Assembly (NCBI RefSeq): GCF_052145335.1
Contig: NZ_JBKQOU010000331.1
Coordinates: 1 to 10,576 of the forward strand
Direction of reading: 5' to 3'
DNA from: Rhodoblastus sp052145335
GTDB taxonomy: Bacteria; Pseudomonadota; Alphaproteobacteria; Rhizobiales; Beijerinckiaceae
DNA: 10,576 nt
In this document: positions 1 to 5,656 of the stretch, in pieces
Numbering within the stretch: the stretch's first letter is position 1
Layout: the number at the start of each line of letters is the position of its first letter
Made by a program: the position numbers and the translations under genes
The notes under the pieces: generated by a model
What the model was told of the DNA's origin: nothing
Seen by the model: only the letters and a program-made list of their open reading frames with translations
Databases searched by the model: none

Positions 1-195
1 GGCCGGATCGGCCGGGTCGATCTTCATGAATTTGCTGAAGAGCACCGCGGCGACATCGGCCATGCCCATGGGCATTCCGGGATGCCCGGATTTAGCCTTT
101 TCGACCGAATCCATCGCCAAGGCGCGCAGGGCGTTGGCCATGTCTCTCGTTGAAGGTTTCGCCTCGGTTTTCGAGTCAAGCAGGGTCACGTTCAT
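1..195 (-). CDS. tkt: Transketolase, N-terminal part (gene continues past the left edge)
   Basis: Transketolase moves two-carbon ketol units between sugar phosphates in the cytoplasm, using thiamine diphosphate; in a cbb operon it serves regeneration of ribulose bisphosphate. Only the first 65 codons are present. The reverse strand reads the family's typical opening: ANALRALAMDSVEKAK (about residues 20-35), then SGHPGMPMGMAD (36-47), whose histidine (about residue 38) matches the conserved active-site His of transketolases, then a helix ending in KFMKIDP. The ATG at 195 is chosen because an AAGGA ribosome-binding site (plus positions 203-207) lies 7 nt upstream and the protein begins at the usual distance from the SGHPG motif. 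The start lies only 42 bp downstream of the broken fructose-bisphosphatase gene, so the two are probably co-transcribed. The symbol could equally be cbbT. The visible part shows no damage; the rest cannot be judged. Confidence 0.93.
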   Translation of the reverse strand, partial: MNVTLLDSKTEAKPSTRDMANALRALAMDSVEKAKSGHPGMPMGMADVAAVLFSKFMKIDPADPA

Positions 196-237
196 AGGTC
201 CATCCTTCGATTCGTTCACTGGGTCCGGCGGCGGCGT

Positions 238-738
238 TCACAGGTGCGGGCCGTAAACGAAATAGCCCGCGGCAAGCTGCTCGAACCCAGGGCGAAAAAA
301 CGAAGCCGTAGCGCCTGCGGGCGAAGCCGGGAAGATCGAGAAAATCGTGCCGATGGTGATATTGGCGTCGATATTCGACGGATCGACTACGACCGCTACA
401 TCGCCGGAGTCGTTGATGGTCAGGATGGAGTCTTCCTGCTCCGACGCGTAATAGGCCGTTGGTGAATTTTTCAAGGCTGACGTCACCGCTGCTTCCGCTA
501 GAATGTCGAGCTTGCGCTGTTTGTCGCCGTCAGAATTGGCCAGCCCGGTTTCCGCTCCCATGGCCCCTTGCAAAGGGCCCTGAGCGATCAAGGCGCCAAT
601 CGCGATGCCGGCATTGGCCAAGGCGGCGACAACCGCCGCAACCGACGCGTTGCCTGAAGGCGACTCGCTCCAGATTTTCAGAAACGACTCGAGTTCCTCG
701 CCCTCGACATGCCGAGACGGCGGATCGATCTTCGTCAT
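238..738 (-). pseudogene. fbp: Fructose-1,6-bisphosphatase class I, truncated and lacking its metal-binding loop
   Basis: Class I fructose-1,6-bisphosphatase hydrolyses fructose 1,6-bisphosphate to fructose 6-phosphate in gluconeogenesis and the Calvin cycle. The 166-residue product follows the N-terminal half of the family: a helical start, IAQGPLQG (about 51-58), KLDILAE (76-82), ASEQEDS (98-104, the metal-ligand segment), then VAVVVDP (114-120), ITIGTIFSIFPA and EQLAAGYFVYGP near the end. Two defects are visible. The universal DPLDGSSNID motif, which holds catalytic Mg-binding aspartates, reads DPSNID (119-124), so four residues are missing exactly and in frame. The protein then stops right after YGPHL at about half the usual ~340 residues, losing the sugar-phosphate-binding C-terminal half. 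The ATG at 738 is supported by GGAGG (plus 747-751) 8 nt upstream. It should be catalytically dead. Many cbb operons have cbbF-cbbP-cbbT; here transketolase follows after 42 bp, so one deletion may have removed the fbp 3' half together with prk (inference). Confidence 0.88.
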
Positions 739-860
739 GGGTTATTCCTCCGGGCTTCGCTCTAACGGCGGGCCAAGCTCAATCTGGGTTGGCTCTCGCG
801 AAAATGAAATTTAATAAAATGAAACCATGATTTAGCTTACGTAAACAACTAGGTTCCCGG
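739..860 (-). promoter_or_regulatory. Probable promoter/operator region of the fbp-tkt transcript
   Basis: This is an AT-rich patch in an otherwise GC-rich window, directly upstream of the fbp start on the minus strand. At 832-844 it contains TTA-N7-TAA around a TTACGTAA palindrome, which fits the loose TNA-N7/8-TNA pattern described for CbbR, the LysR-type activator of cbb operons. A long T/A-rich run (about 808-822) could supply a -10 region, but I cannot choose one hexamer with confidence. A divergently oriented cbbR gene, common at this position, is not present. The assignment rests on position and a weak motif. Confidence 0.3.
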
Positions 861-861
861 G

Positions 862-1008
862 TTATCGGCGCAATCGATCGGTCCAGCCGACGCCGTTCAG
901 CCCACTAACTACGAGATGGTCGGACAACGATATCTATGGGCACATGAATATGTGGTACATTATAGCCTTTTCGACTCCGCCGCTAATCGACATCTGATCG
1001 CAAAGTAA
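862..1008 (+). other. Unassigned open stretch ending in a stop codon, no start codon identified
   Basis: The frame reads about 48 codons, including NYEMVGQRYLWAHEYVV and SLFDSAANRHLIAK, before TAA at 1006-1008. It has no convincing start or ribosome-binding site. It shares its frame with the dehydrogenase remnant that follows, but I recognise no family in it. It may be the tail of another deleted gene or non-coding sequence. Together with the promoter region on its left and the remnant on its right, it fills the interval without an intact gene between 739 and 1253. Confidence 0.2.
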
Positions 1009-1011
1009 CGG

Positions 1012-1143
1012 CACAACGAAGGCCTGTTCTCCACGGAAGTCGCTCCCTTCAGCGGCGTAAAGGCGAGCGACAACGGCCGCGAAGGATCCAAATACGGAAT
1101 GGATGATTACCTGGAGATCAAGTACTTATGCATGGGCGTTTAA
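1012..1143 (+). pseudogene. gabD: C-terminal remnant of succinate-semialdehyde dehydrogenase
   Basis: The frame reads HNEGLFSTEVAPFSGVKA, then SDNGREGSKYGMDDYLEIKY and LCMGV, then TAA at 1141-1143. This is the family's C-terminal signature: NEGLISTEVAPFGGVKxSGxGREGSKYGxxxYLExKYxCMGG is typical of NADP-dependent succinate-semialdehyde dehydrogenases (GabD), which oxidise succinate semialdehyde to succinate. Only about the last 44 of some 480 residues remain. A stop codon (1006-1008) lies just upstream in the same frame, and the catalytic Cys and Glu regions are absent, so it cannot work. Substitutions such as FSG for FGG and SD for SG suggest that it is drifting. There is no start codon or ribosome-binding site. 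Other aldehyde dehydrogenases have related tails, but the GREGSKYG...YLEIKYLCMG string favours GabD. Confidence 0.8.
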
Positions 1144-1192
1144 GCAAAAGCGTTGAACTCCCCGAGCCCGACCCAACTGAACAAAAGCCGGA

Positions 1193-1224
1193 GCGCGCCC
1201 TGGTTTTCCCGGACCCGGGCGCGC
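1193..1224. other. GC-rich inverted repeat between the gabD remnant and xdhC
   Basis: GCGCGCCC at 1193-1200 and GGGCGCGC at 1217-1224 form a perfect 8-bp stem with a 16-nt loop. It lies 50 bp after the stop of the dehydrogenase remnant and 29 bp before xdhC. It has no T-run on either strand, so an intrinsic terminator is not demonstrated. It could be a relic of one, or an RNA hairpin in the xdhC leader. Confidence 0.4.
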
Positions 1225-1253
1225 CGTGAACCTCCGAAGCGAGACCCGCCACC

Positions 1254-2273
1254 ATGCGTCTAAGCGGACAAACCGATCCGACATTTATCGCCGAGTCCTG
1301 GCTCGACGAGGGACGGCGCGTAGCTCTGGCCACTGTCGTCAGGGCTTGGGGATCGGCGCCCCGCCCCCTTGGCAGCCATCTTATTATTGATGCGGACGGA
1401 AATTTTGAGGGCTCCGTTTCGGGAGGCTGCGTCGAAGGTGACGTGATCGCAGCCGCGGCCGAGGTTCTGGAAACCGGTCAGCCAGCGCTTCTTGAATTTG
1501 GCGTGTCCAATGAAATAGCCTGGCGCGCGGGCCTTTCCTGCGGCGGGTCCATCGGCATTTTCGTCGAAGAAATTCTTGATCCATCCATCATCAGGATGAT
1601 CAATTCCCATCGTCGTCATCGCCAGGCGTGCGCGACCCTCGTCGATCTTGAAAAAGGCGGAATGATTGTGGCGCCCGGTGGCGCCTCGGCGCCAGAGTAT
1701 GGCCATTCGGCAATTCCCGCCGACGCCTTCGCCAGGGCGCCCCAGTTATACACGGATGCCGATCGAAATATTTTCATCAACGTCTATCGTCCGAGGGTGC
1801 GGCTGATCCTGATCGGCGCTGTCCACATCAGCCAAAGCCTGATTGTGATCGCCGGGAATCTTGGGTGGGAAACCGTCGTCATCGATCCTCGATCGGGATT
1901 CGCCAGCGAAGAGCGGTTTCCGTCCGCGCACCTCATTCCGGAGTGGCCGCAAGACGCCATGCGGACAATCGCGCTCGACGAGACAACCGCGCTGGCGGCC
2001 TTGACGCATGAACCGCGCATTGATGACTTTCCGCTGCGGAAAGCTCTGGAAGCGGGCTGTTTCTACGTCGGAGCGCTGGGCAGCCAGAAAACACATCAAA
2101 AGCGGATCGAACGCTTGCTGGCGTCGGGCCTGGAGCCGCGCCTCATCGATCGGATCGAGGCGCCGATCGGATTGGACATAGGCGCGACAACGCCAGAGGA
2201 AATCGCGATAGCGATCGCCGCGCAAATCATAAACACCCAAAGAAAAGGCGCGCTTGCCTGGAGGAGCGCATGA
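1254..2273 (+). CDS. xdhC: XdhC/CoxI family molybdenum-hydroxylase maturation factor
   Basis: XdhC proteins bind molybdenum cofactor in the cytoplasm, promote its sulfuration and hand it to xanthine-dehydrogenase-family enzymes. The 339-residue product has both usual domains. The N-terminal XdhC/CoxI domain shows AWGSAPRPLGSHL (31-43), SGGCVEGDV (56-64) and CGGSIGIFVEE (96-106). The C-terminal Rossmann-like domain shows LILIGAVHIS (184-193), WETVVIDPRSGFASEERFP, ALGSQKTHQKR and the closing PIGLDIGATTPEEIAIAIAAQI. Length and motifs are normal, so it looks intact. The ATG at 1254 gives the usual distance to the first motif, although no strong ribosome-binding site precedes it. The stop codon overlaps the start of the next gene in an ATGA arrangement (2270-2273), indicating an operon with the molybdopterin-binding gene and mocA. 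Such trios normally accompany hydroxylase subunit genes; none is visible here. Confidence 0.92.
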   Translation: MRLSGQTDPTFIAESWLDEGRRVALATVVRAWGSAPRPLGSHLIIDADGNFEGSVSGGCVEGDVIAAAAEVLETGQPALLEFGVSNEIAWRAGLSCGGSIGIFVEEILDPSIIRMINSHRRHRQACATLVDLEKGGMIVAPGGASAPEYGHSAIPADAFARAPQLYTDADRNIFINVYRPRVRLILIGAVHISQSLIVIAGNLGWETVVIDPRSGFASEERFPSAHLIPEWPQDAMRTIALDETTALAALTHEPRIDDFPLRKALEAGCFYVGALGSQKTHQKRIERLLASGLEPRLIDRIEAPIGLDIGATTPEEIAIAIAAQIINTQRKGALAWRSA

Positions 2274-2809
2274 TGTTTTTGGCCCTTGTCCGGCGAAAGG
2301 CTCCTGTGGAGCGATCCTCTCGCACAGCCTGGATATTGGCGAAAAGCGCTTCAAGAAAGGGCGTATCCTTTCCCGACAGGACATCGAATTTCTAAAGGCG
2401 CATGGAATGAAATCCATCGTCGTGGCGCGACCGGCCGTCAGGCCGTTTTTGGGCAAATCGGTCGCCCTGATTCAGAGCGTCACGCGGAACTTTGAAGGCG
2501 TCGATCATCAACAAGACGCGGGGCGCGTTGATGGCGCGGCTGACCCCCGCAAAGGGGGTATTGGCCATCGATCTTGAAGTTCCGCACGAAGCACCGATGG
2601 TCGCGGAGGCGATGCGGCGCGGCTCGGCGACGTCGGATGTCGTCGTCGTTTACGGCGCAGCAGCGATCGCCGATCGCGCCGATGTTCTGCCCAGGGCTTT
2701 GGAGCTTGCACGGGGCACGATCAAGCGAGATGGGCGTGGGAGATTGCTCGTCGATATCCCTGTTCGACCATCTCCTCGCATACCGGAAACAGGCAGGAGC
2801 AGGCAATGA
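2270..2809 (+). pseudogene. Molybdopterin-binding (MoeA/MoaB-like) protein, degraded by frameshifts and internal deletions
   Basis: The gene starts at the ATG overlapping the xdhC stop. Intact homologues are about 340 residues (from memory) and usually sit between xdhC and a MobA-like transferase, or are fused to the latter. Reading ATGATG followed by six Ts would give the expected MMFFGP start, but only five Ts are present (2276-2280), so the frame is lost at codon 4. The next frame gives FGPCPAKGSCGAILSHS, then IGEKRFKKGRILSRQDI and MKSIVVARPA. It then jumps to VRPFLGKSVALIQSV, skipping the ~90 residues normally found between. A second shift at about 2488-2492 leads to LKASIINKTRGALMARL, then PHEAPMVAEAMRRG and VVVVYGAAAIADRADVLP. 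ALELARGTI joins directly to a tail resembling GRLLVDIPVRPSPR, omitting the usual DPGNLLLLG...GCARSP segment (~50-60 residues). The stop at 2807-2809 overlaps the mocA start. The product is certainly non-functional; the exact function of the intact family is not settled. Confidence 0.82.
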
Positions 2810-3420
2810 ACGTCGCAATCGCGGTGCTCGCCGCCGGCTGTTCGTCACGTGCCGCCGGACAAAACAAACTCCTCGCTTGCCCGAACGGCCAACCTCTTGT
2901 GGCCCTGGCCGCGCAAAGAGCTTTGGCCTCCAGCGGTCGCCCCGTCATGGTCGTGGTCGGTCACATGGAAGCGGAAATCCGGAAGGCCTTAGCGGAGATC
3001 GACGCCATGGTCGTTCAAAATCCGGCCTATCAGACGGGCATCGCGTCTTCGATTCAGGCAGCCGTCGCGCTGCTCCCCTTGGAATGCGATGGCCTGATGA
3101 TCCATCTGGCCGACATGCCGATGGTCACGCAGGATCACAGGCGGCGTCTCCTCGACACATTCAACGAATCCGGGGGGAAATCCGTTGTTCGCGCGACCGC
3201 CGTGGGCCTGACGGGGAATCCGGTCATCCTTCCCAGAAGTCTCTTCTCCGAATTGAGCCGTCTGCGCGGCGACGCAGGAGCTCGCCGTCTCATTGAGACC
3301 AGGGATATTTCGATTGCCGACGTCGAAATAGGGGACGCCGCGCGCTTCGATGCGGGCACGCTGGAAACCTTGAGCCGGCTGTGCGAGATAGCTGACGGGT
3401 CGGCGACTGAAAAGCTTTGA
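2806..3420 (+). CDS. mocA: MobA-like molybdenum cofactor nucleotidyltransferase (MocA type)
   Basis: This family joins a nucleotide, CMP in MocA, to molybdopterin so that the cofactor suits xanthine-dehydrogenase-family enzymes. The 204-residue product begins with the nucleotide-binding signature LAAGCSSR (8-15) followed by QNKLLA (19-24), in agreement with LAAGxSxRxGxxNKLL of NTP-transferases. LADMP (101-105) carries the metal-binding Asp, and GNPVIL (137-142) is the typical later motif. Length is normal and no break is visible. The ATG at 2806 overlaps the TGA of the preceding gene, so translation is probably coupled to that broken reading frame. In some relatives this domain is fused to the molybdopterin-binding domain, so the junction could also be a split fusion. 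The substrate (CTP or GTP) is inferred from the xdhC neighbour; the sequence does not prove it. Confidence 0.87.
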   Translation: MNVAIAVLAAGCSSRAAGQNKLLACPNGQPLVALAAQRALASSGRPVMVVVGHMEAEIRKALAEIDAMVVQNPAYQTGIASSIQAAVALLPLECDGLMIHLADMPMVTQDHRRRLLDTFNESGGKSVVRATAVGLTGNPVILPRSLFSELSRLRGDAGARRLIETRDISIADVEIGDAARFDAGTLETLSRLCEIADGSATEKL

Positions 3421-3638
3421 ACAAGCTCGCCGGCACAGCCAAGGCGCACGAAATCGGCCGCGAAGGCTGCGTCGCCGGCCTTTCATGGTGCTCGTAGGTC
3501 TGCTCGACGTGGTCGCGGCGTCGGCCATCTCGTATTGCTGAAGGTCTGAATAAAGAATTTGCTGGCGCCGAAAGCGGTTTTGCGGCGGGAAGAAGGAGGG
3601 AGTAGTTACGCTGCGTCGTCGTGACCGCGCATTTTCGA

Positions 3639-4268
3639 TCACGGAAGCCTGTAGTGCTGCAGGAACATCTGAACCGTCTCCTCGACTATCTCCTCGGTCG
3701 GGACTGCTAACTTCTTGCGACCTATCATCAAGGGCCACAGGGAGAATTCGTTGAGGATCCCCATGAATTGGTGGGCCGCCAGCGTTGGATTGCGGCAATT
3801 CAGAATGCCCATGGCGGTCACATGGGCGAGATACCGCGCCAGGCGCTCAGTTTGAGGCTCCATGACGGCGGAGAACTCCTCGGCGATCCAGGGAAACTGG
3901 CGGGAGTCAGCAACCACCATGCGAAGGAACCCGAGGTATTCCGGGTGCCTGTGGAGCTCCAGGATCATGCGCGCGATCAGACGTAGCACCTCGTCGACAT
4001 CGCCCTGGGTTTCAATGCCGGGCGGAAACGTGTCCTCGAGCTGTCCCGACACCCTGAGAAGCATCTCCCGGAAGATTTCCTCCTTGCTTGTGAACTGATT
4101 GTAGAGCGTCCGCCTGGCCAGGCCGGCTGCTCCGGCCAGTTCGTCCATGCTCACCGATCCGAACCCGTGTTCCAGGAACAGGCGCGTAGCTGCCTCGACG
4201 ATCGCTTCCCGCGATCCCCCGCGCGCAACCTTCACGGCCGTACCGTTCGATTTCTTTCGAAGCTCCAT
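3639..4268 (-). CDS. TetR/AcrR family transcriptional repressor, likely of the adjacent RND pump
   Basis: This 209-residue protein should be a dimeric DNA-binding repressor that releases its operator when a small ligand binds. Residues 19-66 form the TetR-type helix-turn-helix domain: REAIVEAATRLFLEHGF, then VSMDELAGAAGLARRTLYNQF with the recognition helix at about 49-59, then SKEEIFREML. The all-helical remainder, including LLIRAMILELHRHPEYL-like and FSLWPLM segments, resembles the AefR-like TetR_C group; the ligand cannot be deduced. I use the ATG at 4268 because AAAGGG lies 8 nt upstream; an in-frame TTG two codons earlier fits less well. It is divergent from the membrane-fusion and permease genes, the classic layout of a local efflux repressor. 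A candidate promoter reads TTGCAT (plus 4322-4327), 17 nt, TAAATT (4299-4304), inside repeat copy A, so self-repression is likely. Confidence 0.9.
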   Translation of the reverse strand: MELRKKSNGTAVKVARGGSREAIVEAATRLFLEHGFGSVSMDELAGAAGLARRTLYNQFTSKEEIFREMLLRVSGQLEDTFPPGIETQGDVDEVLRLIARMILELHRHPEYLGFLRMVVADSRQFPWIAEEFSAVMEPQTERLARYLAHVTAMGILNCRNPTLAAHQFMGILNEFSLWPLMIGRKKLAVPTEEIVEETVQMFLQHYRLP

Positions 4269-4283
4269 CCCCAAGGCCCTTTT

Positions 4284-4328
4284 TGCACTAATGTGTGCAA
4301 TTTAATACACTCCACGATGTAATGCAAG
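4284..4328. repeat. 45-bp operator/promoter repeat, copy A (tetR side)
   Basis: This 45-bp element matches copy B at 4476-4520 at 38 of 45 positions without gaps, in the same orientation. It lies immediately upstream of the TetR gene. On the minus strand it holds a plausible tetR promoter: -35 TTGCAT and -10 TAAATT with a 17-bp spacer, giving a transcription start about 20 bp before the ATG. The inner palindrome that is perfect in copy B is degenerate here (TGTGCA-N6-TACACT), suggesting a weaker repressor site. Confidence 0.75.
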
Positions 4329-4475
4329 TGCCGGCGTGAACCGCGCGCAGCGCACTCCAATGGTCTGGTCGGTTTCGACCCATGGCAGGCAGGCGCGGTC
4401 CGTAACGGTTAGCTTCGGCGGCGAGCTGGGGTCGATGCCTCCAACTTTTTCGAAGCTCGACCACAAAATCCGTAT

Positions 4476-4520
4476 TGCACTAATAAGTGTAATATCATAC
4501 ACTGCACTATGTAATGCAAG
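4476..4520. repeat. 45-bp operator/promoter repeat, copy B (efflux-operon side)
   Basis: This is the second copy of the 45-bp element, starting 192 bp after copy A and ending 65 bp before the membrane-fusion start codon. Ends of the repeat are the best conserved: TGCACTAAT on the left and ATGTAATGCAAG on the right. A forward promoter is possible with -35 TTGCAC (4475-4480) and -10 TACACT (4498-4503), spacer 17 bp, so the -10 would lie in the operator. The 147 bp between the two copies show no gene I can identify. Confidence 0.75.
4486..4503. promoter_or_regulatory. Candidate TetR operator, perfect inverted repeat
   Basis: AGTGTA (4486-4491), six bases, TACACT (4498-4503): the two arms are exact reverse complements. 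Its size and symmetry are usual for a TetR-family dimer site, and its position in the promoter region of the efflux operon, next to a divergent TetR gene, supports repression by that protein. The same site is partly kept in copy A. Binding itself is inferred. Confidence 0.6.
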
Positions 4521-4585
4521 ATCGCACGGTGAGGTTGTCGTCTCGGCGCAACCCCGCTCTCACGTCCCTGCAAAAGGCGGCACCA

Positions 4586-5656
4586 ATGTTCAAGTCTCGA
4601 ATTGCAGCAGCGGCCCTGATCGCAGCGACCCTGGCGGGCTGCGAAAAGAACAGTCCTCCCGCCGCTCAGGTCCGGCCGGTTCGCACCGTCACCGTCGAGC
4701 GCGGCGTGGAAGGCGAGACCATCTCGCTAACCGGCCAGATTCGCGCCAAGGATCAGGCCAGCCTCGCTTTTCGCGTCGACGGACGGATGATCGAGCGGCC
4801 TGTCCACGTCGGCGATACGCTGACCGCGGGACAGGTTGTCGGCCGGCTCGATCCGCAGATACAGCAGAACGCGCTGCACTCGGCGGAAGCCAATCTCGCG
4901 TCGCTTGAGGCGGTGACGACCCAGGCCCGGCTGACATTCTTGCGGCAGCAGGAACTTTTGAAGGATGGTTGGACGACCCACGCCGGTTTCGACGACGCGC
5001 AGCAGAAGCTCCTGACCGCTCAGGCCCAGGTCGACTCCGCCCAGGCGCAGGTGCGGATCGCGCGGGAACAGCAGAACTACACGGTCTTGTTTTCCGACGC
5101 CGCCGGAGCGGTTACCGCAGTCGGCGCCGAGCCGGGCGAGGTGGTCCGGGCCGGGCAGATGGTTGTGCAGCTGGCGCGTGTGGGCGGGCGCGACGCCGTC
5201 TTCGACGTCCCCGAACAGCTCATCAGGAATGGCCCGCACGACCCGCTCGTCGAGATCGAGCTCAGCAACGACCCCCGGGTTAAGGCGACCGGCCGGGTGC
5301 GGGAGGTTGCGCCGCAAGCTGATTCCGCAACCCGGACCTATCAGGTGAAGGTTGGCGTCGCCGATCCACCCGAGGCCATGCGGCTCGGGTCGACGGTCGT
5401 CGGCCGCATCAAGCTGTTGGCCACGCCCGGCGTCGAGGTTCCTGCGACCGCGCTCACCGAGAAGGACGGGCGTCCCGCCGTATGGGTGGTCGATCCGAAC
5501 AGCAAGACTGTGTCCCTGCGCAACATCGAAATCCTGCGGTACGATTCCGCCACCGTCGTGATTTCCCATGGACTGGAAACTGGAGAACTCGTCGTCACCG
5601 CCGGCGTTCAGACGCTGCGTCCCGGTCAAACGGTCCGCCTCCTGGGAGCCGCCTGA
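4586..5656 (+). CDS. RND efflux membrane-fusion (periplasmic adaptor) lipoprotein
   Basis: The adaptor connects an inner-membrane RND permease to an outer-membrane channel. The 356-residue product starts with a lipoprotein signal, FKSRIAAAALIAATLAGC, with the lipidated Cys at 19, so it should be anchored on the periplasmic face of the inner membrane. The first half of the lipoyl-like domain follows (about 58-90, FRVDGRMIERPVHVGDTL and QVVGRLDP). A long alpha-hairpin rich in Q, A and L spans about 95-165 (LRQQELL, AQAQVDSAQAQVRIA), then the second lipoyl half (AVTAVGAEPGEVVRAGQ), a beta-barrel region and the membrane-proximal part ending VTAGVQTLRPGQTVRLLGAA. The ATG at 4586 is preferred over one 72 nt upstream because it puts the signal peptide at the N-terminus and has an AAGGCGG-like ribosome-binding site. 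Its TGA overlaps the permease ATG. Length and domain order are normal. Confidence 0.92.
   Translation: MFKSRIAAAALIAATLAGCEKNSPPAAQVRPVRTVTVERGVEGETISLTGQIRAKDQASLAFRVDGRMIERPVHVGDTLTAGQVVGRLDPQIQQNALHSAEANLASLEAVTTQARLTFLRQQELLKDGWTTHAGFDDAQQKLLTAQAQVDSAQAQVRIAREQQNYTVLFSDAAGAVTAVGAEPGEVVRAGQMVVQLARVGGRDAVFDVPEQLIRNGPHDPLVEIELSNDPRVKATGRVREVAPQADSATRTYQVKVGVADPPEAMRLGSTVVGRIKLLATPGVEVPATALTEKDGRPAVWVVDPNSKTVSLRNIEILRYDSATVVISHGLETGELVVTAGVQTLRPGQTVRLLGAA

Noticed and set aside
2480..2848. Minus-strand frame opposite the broken molybdopterin gene
   Set aside because: Arg/Pro-rich shadow of the plus-strand coding remains, with no motif.
3421..3638. Intrinsic terminator between convergent mocA and tetR
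   Set aside because: GC-rich inverted segments exist, such as GCCGGC near 3430 and 3474, but no compact stem followed by a T-run was found.
4302..4502. Open frame of 66 codons on the minus strand in the tetR/efflux spacer
   Set aside because: It spans both operator repeats, has no recognisable motif and no convincing ribosome-binding site; better explained as regulatory spacer.
4514..4585. Earlier ATG for the membrane-fusion gene
   Set aside because: It would bury the lipoprotein signal peptide inside the protein and start within the operator repeat.
4727..5629. 300-codon open frame antisense to the membrane-fusion gene
   Set aside because: It is a shadow of the high-GC codon pattern of the real gene; composition is His/Asp/Arg-rich and it has no family resemblance.
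5482..5655. Upstream extension of the permease reading frame
   Set aside because: It would overlap the adaptor gene by 174 bp; the ATG at 5656 with ATGA coupling and the standard RND N-terminus is far better.
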